Below are positions 19,841 to 28,733 of a DNA stretch of 64,000 nt, piece by piece (position 1 is the first letter of the stretch; each line of letters opens with the position of its first letter). The notes below the pieces were generated by a model, which saw only the letters and a list, made by a program, of their open reading frames with translations, did no database searches and was not told the origin of the DNA. Origin of the DNA: Shewanella sp. GD04112 (GTDB taxonomy: Bacteria > Pseudomonadota > Gammaproteobacteria > Enterobacterales > Shewanellaceae); NCBI RefSeq assembly GCF_029835735.1, contig NZ_JAOEAL010000001.1:4216001-4280000 (forward strand), given 5' to 3'. The translations under genes were made by a program, and so were the position numbers.

Positions 19841-19868
19841 CAGCGCCTTGGGCATCACCAAGGCGCTG
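19841..19868 (+). terminator. stem-loop after uvrA
   Basis: CAGCGCCTTGG and CCAAGGCGCTG form a perfect 11-bp stem with a six-base loop 14 bases after the uvrA stop. There is no U-run, so it may act as an RNA-stabilising or weak terminating structure. Confidence 0.6.
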
Positions 19869-19939
19869 TGATTACACCCTATTGCTGTATAGAACCATCC
19901 CAGGTCGGCCATTCGCCGTTATCAATCGAGGAGAACATA

Positions 19940-20278
19940 TTGCCAACGCATCGCCCGAGTTTGACGAGCTTAAGTCGCGCTAATGTATTGCTGATTGCCT
20001 GCTTGGGGTTAACGCTTGTGGCGCTGGTTATCGCCGCTGTCGATCCGCTTATCGGTCAACCCACACGTTTACAAGTGACAGTGTTAGATAGCTCAGCCAA
20101 TAGTAGCCTGCTCGCCTTGCCCGATGGCCGGATCACCACCTTAGATCAAGGCGGACTCACCAAAAACGCCCAAGTTACTATTTGCTCACGAACCCATTTG
20201 GTCTCTGGCTTGGAGCACTTTCATTTAAGCCGCCATCAAGAGGCGACACTCTCCCCCGAGATCCGCGTCTTAGACTGA
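19940..20278 (+). CDS. small single-pass membrane protein, TTG start
   Basis: I place the start at TTG 19940 because a GAGGAG ribosome site lies eight bases upstream; the open frame extends back to 19868 without a usable site. The product is about 112 residues, with one membrane segment (ANVLLIACLGLTLVALVIAAV), then a short beta-rich exported domain. No family recognised. It is 84 bp ahead of the M28 peptidase gene on the same strand, so the two may be co-transcribed. Confidence 0.65.
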   Translation: MPTHRPSLTSLSRANVLLIACLGLTLVALVIAAVDPLIGQPTRLQVTVLDSSANSSLLALPDGRITTLDQGGLTKNAQVTICSRTHLVSGLEHFHLSRHQEATLSPEIRVLD

Positions 20279-20361
20279 TTCAGCATTACGGCCCATGCAG
20301 CCAAGCTAAATCCCTGTTAGGCTTAGGATTGATCATCCTATTGCCAATTTTAAGGATAGCC

Positions 20362-21402
20362 ATGGGCAATTTGGCGCACCCAGTCATAGCAATCACTCGC
20401 CCCCAGTCTCACCGTATAGGCTTGAGCTTATTGCGCTTGTTTATCCTTAGCTTATGTTTAAGCCTTGCCGCCTGTTCCAATCAACCCGCCGAATACACTT
20501 GCTCACCTGAGGCAATTCGATTGAATTGGGCCGAACCAGAAGCTCTTAAGCAAACAGTAGCAACACTCAGCGCCGCAGAATTAATGGGGCGTAAAACCCA
20601 AACGCAAGGCGCCGCCAAGACACGCGACTATCTGCACAGCCAGTATCAACAACTTGGGCTTACTCCTTGGGGAGAAACTTTCGAGGTTCCCTTCGAATAT
20701 GCCACGCTTTTTAGCCAAGAGACGGGAAGCAATATGGTGGCGTTAATCCCCGCACGCCAATCCACTCATCGATGGCGCATTGTGGTGGCTCACTACGATC
20801 ATCTCGGCATGAGTGGCAGCAAGATTTACCACGGCGCCGATGATAACGCCTCAGGTGTTGCCGCCCTGTTGGCTCTCGCCGCCCACTGGCAAGCGCAGCT
20901 AAGCGCCGCCCCCAATTCGCTGCCCAACATTAACTTAATGTTTGTCGCGACCGATGCCGAAGAGCCAGGGCTGTTTGGCAGTACGGCCCTCGTTGAGCAA
21001 CTCAAGCAGCGCATGCCCGAGGCGCAATTTGAACTGATGCTCAATCTCGATATGATTGGCCACCCGAGCCGCCCCTACGCCATTTACCTCGAGGGTAGCC
21101 GCAACTTCTATCAATTTCCGCAATTTAGGCCGATGCTAAACGCGAGTAATCGCCTCTGCATTAAGTTAAGCCATCCCAAACCCGTGGGACGAAGCATCCA
21201 GAGCACAGATTGGCTCAGAGCCTCGGATCATTATCCTTTCCATAAAGCTAAGATCCCTTGGCTCTATTTTGGCGTCCCGACTCATCCGCAATATCACACC
21301 CCGGAAGATACCCCCGACACTTTGGATTATGTGTTTCTCGCAGCGGTAACGGAATCCGCCTTCGAAATCCTACGACTCAATGGTGACTTTTTGAAAAATT
21401 AA
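20362..21402 (+). CDS. M28-family aminopeptidase-like lipoprotein
   Basis: The start at 20362 has an AAGGA site six bases upstream and begins a lipoprotein signal with lipobox LAAC; longer in-frame extensions overlap the preceding gene and lack such features. The 346-residue product has the M28 zinc-ligand series: H in AHYDHLG, D in GADDNASG, the E-E pair in DAEEPGLFGS, D in LNLDMIG, and a late H in PQYHTPEDT. This predicts a di-zinc aminopeptidase/carboxypeptidase anchored at the envelope and trimming peptides. Its specificity cannot be told. Confidence 0.9.
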   Translation: MGNLAHPVIAITRPQSHRIGLSLLRLFILSLCLSLAACSNQPAEYTCSPEAIRLNWAEPEALKQTVATLSAAELMGRKTQTQGAAKTRDYLHSQYQQLGLTPWGETFEVPFEYATLFSQETGSNMVALIPARQSTHRWRIVVAHYDHLGMSGSKIYHGADDNASGVAALLALAAHWQAQLSAAPNSLPNINLMFVATDAEEPGLFGSTALVEQLKQRMPEAQFELMLNLDMIGHPSRPYAIYLEGSRNFYQFPQFRPMLNASNRLCIKLSHPKPVGRSIQSTDWLRASDHYPFHKAKIPWLYFGVPTHPQYHTPEDTPDTLDYVFLAAVTESAFEILRLNGDFLKN

Positions 21403-21475
21403 GCGAAGTGGCGCGTTTCTTGCTCAGTTTTGGCAAAAAAATCCACGCAAAACCCTGTATTTATCCGAGAGTCAC

Positions 21476-21505
21476 TTGGTAAAGCGGCTAAAATGCTGCT
21501 ATAAT
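21476..21505 (+). promoter_or_regulatory. candidate sigma70 promoter of deaD/csdA
   Basis: A perfect -10 TATAAT (21500-21505) is preceded after 18 bp by TTGGTA (21476-21481). Transcription would start near 21512, giving an 88-nt leader that contains a GCGCC/GGGCGC-type hairpin (about 21565-21580) close to the start codon. Structured leaders are usual for cold-shock helicase genes. Confidence 0.6.
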
Positions 21506-21599
21506 CTGGCGTTTTCGGTGCGGGAAATCGACACGGGGTTGATTTTCTGTCTGTGAAACTTAAGCGCCAATCCGGGCGCATCCACAAGGCTACAACCCA

Positions 21600-23459
21600 A
21601 TGTCATCCAGTGAAAGAACTTTCCGTGAACTCGGCTTGTCCGAGAATTTGTTGCGTGCTCTTGACGAGCTAGGTTACGAAAACCCAACGCCAATCCAATC
21701 AGCCAGTATCGACCCATTAATGGCTGGCAAAGATATTTTAGGTCAGGCTCAAACAGGTACAGGTAAAACTGGTGCCTTCGCTCTGCCCCTGCTAAACAAA
21801 GTGACCAGCCAAGCTGTTCCACAAATCCTTGTATTAGCACCAACCCGCGAATTAGCGGTGCAAGTTGCTGAAGCTTTCAGCAGCTACGCGAAATTTATGA
21901 AAGGTTTCCATGTACTGCCAATCTACGGCGGTCAAAGCATGCACCAGCAATTAAACGCCCTTAAGCGTGGTCCACAGGTTATCGTGGGTACACCGGGCCG
22001 TGTTATGGACCATATGCGCCGTGGCACCTTAAAGCTGGAAACCCTGCAAGCCCTGGTTCTCGATGAAGCCGACGAAATGTTAAAAATGGGCTTCATCGAC
22101 GATATCGAATGGATTCTGGAACACACCCCAGAGCAGCGCCAACTTGCACTGTTCTCGGCCACTATGCCAGAACAAATCAAGCGTGTTGCTAACAAGCATT
22201 TAAAAGATGCGACTAACATCAGCATCGCTGCGAGCCACACCACTGTTGACTCTATCGAGCAACGTTTCGTGCAAGTGTCTCAACACAACAAGTTAGAAGC
22301 CCTAGTACGCGTACTAGAAGTTGAAAATACTGAAGGTATCATCATCTTCGTTCGTACCCGTAACTCATGCGTTGAATTAGCAGAAAAACTCGAAGCCCGC
22401 GGCTACGCATCATCACCACTGCACGGTGATATGAACCAGCAAGCCCGTGAGCGCGCGGTTGAACAGCTGAAAAGCGGTAAGTTAGACATTCTGATCGCGA
22501 CCGACGTGGCGGCCCGTGGTCTGGACGTTGAGCGTATCGGCCACGTAGTGAACTACGATATTCCTTACGACACTGAAGCTTACGTACACCGTATCGGTCG
22601 TACTGGCCGTGCTGGCCGTACAGGTATGGCGATTCTGTTCGTCACCAGCCGTGAAATGCGTATGCTGCGCACCATCGAGCGCGCAACTAACAGCCGTATT
22701 TCACCAATGAAAGTGCCAAGCCCAGAGACAGTTGCAGAGCGTCGTCTATCTCGCTTAGGTGAGCAGTTAGCGCAAACCATGACACAAGATCTGGACTTTA
22801 TGCGCGAAGCCGTTGCCCAGTTATGTCAACAACTGGAAGTGGATACCGATCTGCTGGCCGCAGCCCTGCTGCACCAAGTTCAGCAAGAACGCCCATTGCA
22901 ATTACCCGCAATTCAAGAACGTACTCGCGATGAGCGCAGTGAACGTGGTGCTGAACGTGGCGAGCGCGGTGAACGTCGTAGCCGTGAATCACGTCCAATG
23001 CCAGCAAGCTTAGGCTCTGCAGAAGCATTAAAAGATAACCCAGATCTGAAGATGTGCCGTTATGTTATCGACGTGGGTCGTGACAATGGCGTGGGTGTGG
23101 GCAACATCGTTGGCGCTATTGCAAACGAAGCTAACATCGACAGTCGCTACATCGGTGCCATCCAGCTATATGATGCAGTGACTACCGTTGACCTGCCAGA
23201 CGGCATGCCAAAAGAAGTGCTGCAGCACCTGAAGAAAGTGCGCGTATGTGGCAAGCCACTGAACATCCGTGAAGCTGGCGATCAAGTTTTCGTAGATTCA
23301 GGCCGTGGCGCACGTAGCGACCGTCGTCCACGTGGTGACCGTCCAATGGGCGAGCGTAAACCACGTTCAGCCTCTGGTGACAAGCCATTTGCTGATCGCA
23401 AACCACGTTCAGACAAGCCTGCCGGCGAGCGTAGACCACGTAAACCACGCGAAGAGTAA
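21600..23459 (+). CDS. deaD: cold-shock DEAD-box RNA helicase DeaD/CsdA
   Basis: 619 residues. All DEAD-box motifs are visible: Q motif (TPIQ), Walker A AQTGTGKTGA, PTRELA, DEAD in VLDEADEML, SAT, and HRIGRTGRAGR. After the two RecA folds there is a helical region, an Arg/Glu/Gly-rich stretch (RSERGAERGERGERRS), a DbpA-type RNA-binding domain (about 480-555) and a basic RG/RP-rich tail. This is the CsdA/DeaD layout. It unwinds structured RNA in ribosome assembly and mRNA decay at low temperature. The start lacks a strong Shine-Dalgarno. Confidence 0.97.
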   Translation: MSSSERTFRELGLSENLLRALDELGYENPTPIQSASIDPLMAGKDILGQAQTGTGKTGAFALPLLNKVTSQAVPQILVLAPTRELAVQVAEAFSSYAKFMKGFHVLPIYGGQSMHQQLNALKRGPQVIVGTPGRVMDHMRRGTLKLETLQALVLDEADEMLKMGFIDDIEWILEHTPEQRQLALFSATMPEQIKRVANKHLKDATNISIAASHTTVDSIEQRFVQVSQHNKLEALVRVLEVENTEGIIIFVRTRNSCVELAEKLEARGYASSPLHGDMNQQARERAVEQLKSGKLDILIATDVAARGLDVERIGHVVNYDIPYDTEAYVHRIGRTGRAGRTGMAILFVTSREMRMLRTIERATNSRISPMKVPSPETVAERRLSRLGEQLAQTMTQDLDFMREAVAQLCQQLEVDTDLLAAALLHQVQQERPLQLPAIQERTRDERSERGAERGERGERRSRESRPMPASLGSAEALKDNPDLKMCRYVIDVGRDNGVGVGNIVGAIANEANIDSRYIGAIQLYDAVTTVDLPDGMPKEVLQHLKKVRVCGKPLNIREAGDQVFVDSGRGARSDRRPRGDRPMGERKPRSASGDKPFADRKPRSDKPAGERRPRKPREE

Positions 23460-23506
23460 TCGCCAAACCTAAGTCGTTAGGTTAAGCAGATTTAAACAAA
23501 CGCATT

Positions 23507-23533
23507 AAAAAAGGAGCCTAGGCTCCTTTTTTG
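23507..23533 (+). terminator. intrinsic terminator of deaD
   Basis: AAAAAAGGAGCC and GGCTCCTTTTTT form a tight hairpin followed by TTGTTG, about 50 bases after the stop codon. Confidence 0.93.
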
Positions 23534-23624
23534 TTGTCTATCATTTTTCCGAATTAACTTGCACTTAAGCCAATAGGTCTATTAGTGTCGCCTTAGTCTT
23601 TGGCAACACAATTAGTGTATTTCG

Positions 23625-23993
23625 ATGAAAAAAGCCCTTACCGCAGGCCTGTTATCCGCTTTTATCGCCCCCGGCAGCGGCCATTTTTACCTTAAACATA
23701 AACGTTCAGCGCTGGTGTTTTTCAGCTTAGCTGTTATCAGCCTGATGCTGCTCCTCATGCAAATCTATCAAGTGGCACAAGTGATCGCCTTAGAGATCCA
23801 AAATGGCAGCTTACCCTTAGATGTCGGCGTGATATCCGCCGAAATCACCCAACAAACCCAAACCACCATGGCCAATGCCAATGAACTGCTCTATGGCTTT
23901 TTGCTCTGCTGGTTAGTGGCATTGCTCGACAGTATTCGGCTTGGGCTTAAGCAAGATAAACAAGATGCATTCACATCGAACACATCCAACTAA
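23625..23993 (+). CDS. small membrane protein, TM2/DUF5683-like
   Basis: 122 residues. The N-terminus MKKALTAGLLSAFIAPGSGHFYLK resembles the glycine/proline-containing first hairpin of TM2 or DUF5683-type proteins (P-G-S-G-H-x-Y). Hydrophobic segments at about 5-20, 27-48 and 88-105 suggest an inner-membrane location. The function is unknown. It has its own region after the deaD terminator, so it is probably a single gene. Confidence 0.72.
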   Translation: MKKALTAGLLSAFIAPGSGHFYLKHKRSALVFFSLAVISLMLLLMQIYQVAQVIALEIQNGSLPLDVGVISAEITQQTQTTMANANELLYGFLLCWLVALLDSIRLGLKQDKQDAFTSNTSN

Positions 23994-24027
23994 ATAATGC
24001 TCAATGTTCAACGCCCCATTTCACCCG

Positions 24028-24660
24028 TTAACGGACAGAGTCTCTCGGCATGACTAATGCCCAAGCGTCGATAAGGCTCTGATAATTAGCGATGAGCAAA
24101 TCCGCCGCTTGGGCATAGTCGGGCACATCTTCGGGGCAATAGAGGGCGCAGCGGCTACCGGCGTTTTGCGCGGTTTGCAGATCGAATAGATAATCCCCCA
24201 CATACAAGATATCCGCTGGATTCAACTGCCATTGCTCGCAAATCAAGTGGATACCCTGCGGATGTGGCTTTAGCTCGGCATCGTAACGGGTCAGCACTAA
24301 AGGAATATCAATACCGAGTTTTTCGATGGTGATTTTCGCCGCCTCGGGCATATTGCGGGTCAAAATCGCGAGAGGAAGTTGCCGTGTCTTTAAAAAGGCA
24401 ATCAGCGCCTGCGCCCCTTCAATCCAGCTCGCCTGACGCGAACTTTCCAGCTCGTAGTCATGGACAATTTCCAGCGCCTGCATCTTAGCCATCGTGGTGT
24501 CGAGGCTATGTATATGCTCGAGAATATCGGTCCCCGCTCCAATACCTAATGCCGCCCTTAAGCCTTTAAAATCAGGGTTTGAATGGGCAAGCGTGCCGTC
24601 GAGGTCGAAGATCACCCCGCGGATCTGTTCAAGTTGAATATCAGTCAGGCGTGTTATCAC
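24028..24660 (-). CDS. HAD-family hydrolase (phosphoglycolate phosphatase-like)
   Basis: 210 residues starting with GTG. It has all four HAD motifs: DLDGT (near residue 20), T in ILTRN, K in LKPHPQ, and GDYLFD. A small helical cap between motifs I and II marks subclass I. Phosphoglycolate or nucleotide phosphatase activity is plausible, but the substrate cannot be fixed. The GTG begins eight bases after the stop of the EamA gene, so the two form an operon. Confidence 0.88.
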   Translation of the reverse strand: MITRLTDIQLEQIRGVIFDLDGTLAHSNPDFKGLRAALGIGAGTDILEHIHSLDTTMAKMQALEIVHDYELESSRQASWIEGAQALIAFLKTRQLPLAILTRNMPEAAKITIEKLGIDIPLVLTRYDAELKPHPQGIHLICEQWQLNPADILYVGDYLFDLQTAQNAGSRCALYCPEDVPDYAQAADLLIANYQSLIDAWALVMPRDSVR

Positions 24661-24668
24661 TCGGGTAC

Positions 24669-25703
24669 CTATTCAGTGGTCTGTGAAGCGGGTTGCAAAC
24701 GTCGTGCGCGGCGCTGGCGATACAGGGGCAGTAACTGCACCACCATCACTGACACAATAATCACACCTATGCCGAATAGCGATAGTGCATCTAATTTATC
24801 GGCCTTAAATACATCAGGCCACCAACCGATACTCACCACTAATGCCGTGGCGCTAAAGCTAAATACCGGCGTTAACGCTAGCATGGCGCTGACCTGTGCC
24901 GTCGGCCAGTACTTCATCGATTGCCCGAAGCAACCATAGGCAATCAAGGTATTGGCGGCGCAAAACAGCGCCACTTGCCAGTCGAAGCTATCCATTTGTG
25001 CAAACTGGCTAAAATCGCTAAAGGGCGCCATCGCAAAGATCCCTAAGGCGTAGATGACTAAGAGTACGTTGGCGGGGGACAAACGGTTCAACAGTGACTT
25101 TTGCAGCAGCGCATAGGTAGTCCATGACAATGCGGAAAACTGCACTATCATCACCCCAAGCCAGATCTCATGGTTATCAGTTGCAGAAAAATCTAAATAA
25201 GGATGGAAAAACATTAACATCCCTAAAGCTAAGCTAGCAAAACAACTGAGTTGCACCGCATTGAGGCGCTCTTTAAAAAATAACACGCCGCCAAAGGCGA
25301 GGAAAAATGGCGAGGTTTGAAAATTAAGCTGCGCTGCCCCCGGTGCCAGATAGTCGAGGGAATACACGAATGACACATAGTTAAGCATTAAAAACAGTCC
25401 GGCGAGGATAAGCCTGAGCCAAACCTTGGCATCGAGCGCCGCAAACTGCTTTAAACTGCCCGCGCTCCACTGAACCAAAATACTGACGAGGAGCGCCACT
25501 AAAAAACGGAACCAAGTCAAAGTCACAGGATCGATAAAACTCCCCGACAGCTTAAGCGCTATAGGTAGAATGCCCCAAAACAACACGGCGACAGAAATAA
25601 ACAACAATCCTAATTGAGCATGGTTAGTTGCCAAGGATCCAGAGTGGCTTTGATTCACGGAAAAGTCCCAGTAGTACCGCAGAAAGGAACGCCATTCTGG
25701 CAC
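24669..25703 (-). CDS. EamA/DMT-superfamily permease
   Basis: Ten hydrophobic segments in two EamA repeats of five, typical of drug/metabolite transporters (for example LGLLFISVAVLFWGILPIAL at the first span). As written it is 344 residues and begins with GTG; a later GTG at 25658 (VNQSHSG) would remove 15 residues and is equally possible, since neither has a strong ribosome site. Inner-membrane exporter of unknown metabolite. It is followed after eight bases by the HAD gene. Confidence 0.87.
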   Translation of the reverse strand: MPEWRSFLRYYWDFSVNQSHSGSLATNHAQLGLLFISVAVLFWGILPIALKLSGSFIDPVTLTWFRFLVALLVSILVQWSAGSLKQFAALDAKVWLRLILAGLFLMLNYVSFVYSLDYLAPGAAQLNFQTSPFFLAFGGVLFFKERLNAVQLSCFASLALGMLMFFHPYLDFSATDNHEIWLGVMIVQFSALSWTTYALLQKSLLNRLSPANVLLVIYALGIFAMAPFSDFSQFAQMDSFDWQVALFCAANTLIAYGCFGQSMKYWPTAQVSAMLALTPVFSFSATALVVSIGWWPDVFKADKLDALSLFGIGVIIVSVMVVQLLPLYRQRRARRLQPASQTTE

Positions 25704-25888
25704 CGCGGCACGCTAAGATCTAGCCTAAAAAGCGATTAACTTTCCAGCCGAATTGGATAGTTAAGCTGACACTAAATCAATCTTGACTGGCGATAAATGC
25801 AGAGCATTTCAAGATAAGTTTTATCAAGCCTTTAGCAGCACAAAAAGGTATATTGAGCGCAATTTCTCTTTTAGCTCAGATTGGATTT

Positions 25889-25942
25889 GCAGAGTCGAGT
25901 TATGCCTTATGCGCTCAGTGATTGCGACATAAACGACTCTGC
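25889..25942. repeat. long inverted repeat upstream of the FAH-family gene
   Basis: GCAGAGTCG (25889-25897) pairs perfectly with CGACTCTGC (25934-25942), and just inside these TTATG (25900-25904) pairs with CATAA (25928-25932). The structure ends 36 bases before the start codon at 25978. It could be a leader structure or a dyad operator. Confidence 0.6.
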
Positions 25943-25977
25943 ATAAGTCCTTTAAAATAAGTTATTTAGGATTGAAC

Positions 25978-26787
25978 ATGTCACAGACAGACGCTAAAAC
26001 ACAGCTTGAGTCCATTAACGCAGCAGCACAAGAACTCGCCCAGCGACGCGCCAAAGGTGAAGCGGGTGCGCTGTTGCAAGAAGCGCTAAGACCGAAAGAT
26101 TTCCCCCAGGCCTTTGCCATCCAGCAGACCATTGCGCAGCAGTTTAGCGACCAAGGCAACCCGATTGCGGGGTGGAAGTGCCTACTGCCAACCGCCGAAA
26201 AAACCGTGGTAGCACCTATCTATCAACATGATGTGTATATCGAAACCGCTGAGTGTCCACTTTACCCTTCGAGCAAAGGGCTTGCCCGTGTCGAACCCGA
26301 GCTCGCCTTTGAAATTGGCAGCGATTTACCACCACGAGCCACGCCTTATTCGGAAGCAGAAATCGACGCCGCCCTAGGTAAAACGCGCCTCGCCTTAGAA
26401 CTGATCAAAAGTCGTTATCAAAACCCAGGCGAAGCCAACCACTTCGATGCCCTCGCCGATGGTTTAGTCAATCAAGGCTTGTGGTTAGGGCCAGAAATCT
26501 CAACCTCGGCTGAAACAGGCCATTTCGCCCTGAGTGTTGAAATCGCCACTGGCGGACAGCAAGCAAGTGAAACGCTGCAAAAAGCCGCGGTTCATCCAAA
26601 TGGTTTCCCTAAGGCCGGACTCTACTGGTTGGTCAACTTCTTATCTGCCCAAGGGATTGGCTTAACCCGTGGACAGTATGTGATCACAGGCTCATATGCG
26701 GGAGTGTTAGATCTGCCGCTCAATCAGCATTGCCAATTCCACTACGGCGAGTTAGGTCAATTTGGTTTGCAGTTCGTAACTAAATAA
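25978..26787 (+). CDS. fumarylacetoacetate hydrolase / 2-keto-4-pentenoate hydratase family protein
   Basis: I start at ATG 25978 because an AGGA lies seven bases upstream; an in-frame TTG two codons earlier is less likely. The 269-residue protein matches MhpD-type hydratases: an N-terminal helical part (LAQRRAKGE), then the beta-rich core with RVEPELAFEIG carrying acidic metal ligands. The enzyme adds water to or cleaves 2-oxo acids with a divalent metal. No catabolic neighbours are present, so the real substrate is open. Confidence 0.82.
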   Translation: MSQTDAKTQLESINAAAQELAQRRAKGEAGALLQEALRPKDFPQAFAIQQTIAQQFSDQGNPIAGWKCLLPTAEKTVVAPIYQHDVYIETAECPLYPSSKGLARVEPELAFEIGSDLPPRATPYSEAEIDAALGKTRLALELIKSRYQNPGEANHFDALADGLVNQGLWLGPEISTSAETGHFALSVEIATGGQQASETLQKAAVHPNGFPKAGLYWLVNFLSAQGIGLTRGQYVITGSYAGVLDLPLNQHCQFHYGELGQFGLQFVTK

Positions 26788-26826
26788 GTCACGCACTAAA
26801 GAGTACCAAACCAATCGGCAAAGTCA

Positions 26827-26850
26827 GAAGGTAGGCAAATGCTTACCTTC
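26827..26850 (+). terminator. stem-loop after the FAH-family gene
   Basis: GAAGGTAGGCA and TGCTTACCTTC pair with one G-T wobble around an AA loop, 40 bases past the stop codon. There is no U-tract, so termination is uncertain. Confidence 0.5.
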
Positions 26851-26944
26851 CTAATCCCCCACTGACCAACAGCGCGAAAACAAGCTTGTATCAAGAGTGA
26901 AACATTTGTACTATCCGATGGAACTAAATATAAGGATATACAAG

Positions 26945-28054
26945 ATGTTAGACGGAAAAATATTACCCTTAGCCAGTCTATTTGCTTTAGCCTTAAGTAC
27001 TTCGTTACCCTTAAATGCCTCGGAAAACACTTTTTCCCAAGCCTACAGTGACTACCAAACCGCACTCAAACAAGGTGATAACACCCAAATAGAAGCCAGT
27101 GCCCAAAGGGCCTTCGAACTAGGTGAAGCTCAATATGGCAAGGACAGTGTCGACTTAGCTAACCTCGCCATGAACTGGGCTGGTGCAATAGAGAAGCAAG
27201 TCGCCCCTTACCCATTTGCAGAAAAGAATTTGCCACAAACAGCGAAGGCGAATGAGTTATATCAACTCGCTCTCACAAATTATAAAGTTCATTATGGTAA
27301 AGAAGCGCTTGAGCTTATCGATCCCTTACTTGGTACAGCACAAACCGCCGTCGAAGCCAAAGATGCGAAAAATGATTTGCTTGATGCAATCACAATTGCT
27401 GAAAAATCCGATAACAAGATACTGATCGCCGATGTAAAAATGGCCGCTTTTAACCGCTTATCCAATACTGAGCTATACACAAGAAGCGTAAGAAGCTATG
27501 CCTTCGAGGCCTACGAAACTTACAAAGAAATCCAGCCCGAAAATGCCCTCGACAGAGTCAAAGCTACCTATGTCGTCGGTGCTATTGAATATGCAGAAAA
27601 GCATGATGACAAGGCGATTCCATTACTTTTAGAGGTGGTTAAGCAGTTTGAAGCCCTTAACTACAGCCACCCTTATGCGTTAAGCGCCCATGCTTATCTA
27701 GTCGAACTTTATGAGCGCCAAGGAAAGCGTGACGAATCGACCGCCCACTGTATTGCTATCGGTAAAATGCGCCCTTGGGCCGATGCACAGGAACAGCAAC
27801 CGCTGTTTCGCACTACGCCTAAATACCCTGCATCCTATGTCCAAAAACGTAAAAGCGGCTGGGTTCAACTTAAATTTACCGTTGATGAACATGGCTTTGT
27901 GAAAAATCCTGAAATCTTAGCCTCTAAGGGTGGCACTTTATTTGAAAAAGAAAGCATCGAAGCCTTAAATAAATGGCGTTACGCACCCAAATTTGAAAAT
28001 GGTAAAGCCGTAGAAGCACAAAGTAGCGTACAACTGGATTACACCATCAATTAA
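26945..28054 (+). CDS. exported TPR protein with TonB C-terminal domain
   Basis: The start at 26945 has AAGGA upstream and yields a signal peptide (KILPLASLFALALSTSLPLNA). The 369-residue product has helical TPR-like repeats over most of its length and a TonB_C domain in the last ~80 residues (SGWVQLKFTVDEHGFV, then ALNKWRYAPK). It lacks the N-terminal membrane anchor and proline-rich spacer of true TonB, so it is probably a soluble periplasmic protein using the TonB fold for protein contacts. Its partners are unknown. Confidence 0.82.
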   Translation: MLDGKILPLASLFALALSTSLPLNASENTFSQAYSDYQTALKQGDNTQIEASAQRAFELGEAQYGKDSVDLANLAMNWAGAIEKQVAPYPFAEKNLPQTAKANELYQLALTNYKVHYGKEALELIDPLLGTAQTAVEAKDAKNDLLDAITIAEKSDNKILIADVKMAAFNRLSNTELYTRSVRSYAFEAYETYKEIQPENALDRVKATYVVGAIEYAEKHDDKAIPLLLEVVKQFEALNYSHPYALSAHAYLVELYERQGKRDESTAHCIAIGKMRPWADAQEQQPLFRTTPKYPASYVQKRKSGWVQLKFTVDEHGFVKNPEILASKGGTLFEKESIEALNKWRYAPKFENGKAVEAQSSVQLDYTIN

Positions 28055-28061
28055 TAGCCCG

Positions 28062-28418
28062 CTATTTCACCTCATATCCCAGCCCATCGCCTAATCCCGA
28101 TGGGCTGTTTTTATCTTCTGAAATAGAAACCGTTAGCTCGCGCTTTATCCTGCTTAAACAAGTCTCACAAATACAAGCCGTCGCAGGCTGCGATAATAGT
28201 TGCGCTAACTTATCGGCACTCAGCCCCGCTGCATCGCCTGTCGATAAGCCTGCCGCCAAATCGCCAGATAGCAATTGAGTCAACTTCGGAAACGCCTGCT
28301 TAGCACACCAACAGTCACTGATCTCGGTGCCAAGAGTCATAGCACACAGATTCGCCCCTTGGCATAAAGGGCACAGCTGCGCGGCATCTAAATGAGATTC
28401 TGGTAAGTACTTAGGCAC
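28062..28418 (-). CDS. cysteine-rich CWC-type protein
   Basis: 118 residues starting with GTG; an AAGGA lies five bases upstream. The N-terminal part has the CWC pattern: CPLCQGANLCAM and then DCWCAK, with a later pair CICETC. Together these could bind a metal such as zinc. Small cytosolic protein of unknown function, common in Gammaproteobacteria. It converges on the TPR-TonB gene with only seven bases between stops. Confidence 0.82.
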   Translation of the reverse strand: MPKYLPESHLDAAQLCPLCQGANLCAMTLGTEISDCWCAKQAFPKLTQLLSGDLAAGLSTGDAAGLSADKLAQLLSQPATACICETCLSRIKRELTVSISEDKNSPSGLGDGLGYEVK

Positions 28419-28733
28419 GGTAATCCTTATGGTATAGGAGTGATAACGCAGAAATAATAATGTTTTTTCATTAACGTTGGAATAATCATTCCATCATCAA
28501 GGCACTCATATCGATTAAGCGTGCAAATAAACACCTAAGTTTTTATTGCCCTTTAATAGACGGTATTCATCAAGTGGTGTCTAACTAAAATCATATTTGG
28601 TCTATTTATTTAGCTCAATAAGCCGCATTCCTGCGTTATGGAAAGTGTATTCACTGATTCATACATGCTGAGCACAGTTAATTATCTTGAATGAACTTTA
28701 GATGGTAAAGCTAATCTAGCTTTTAATAGATTA
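28419..28733. other. AT-rich intergenic region
   Basis: About 315 bp, strongly AT-rich, with a small TGGAAT/ATTCCA hairpin near 28479-28494. No open reading frame or clear promoter. It marks the left edge of the AT-rich patch that extends to about 30.5 kb. Confidence 0.55.
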
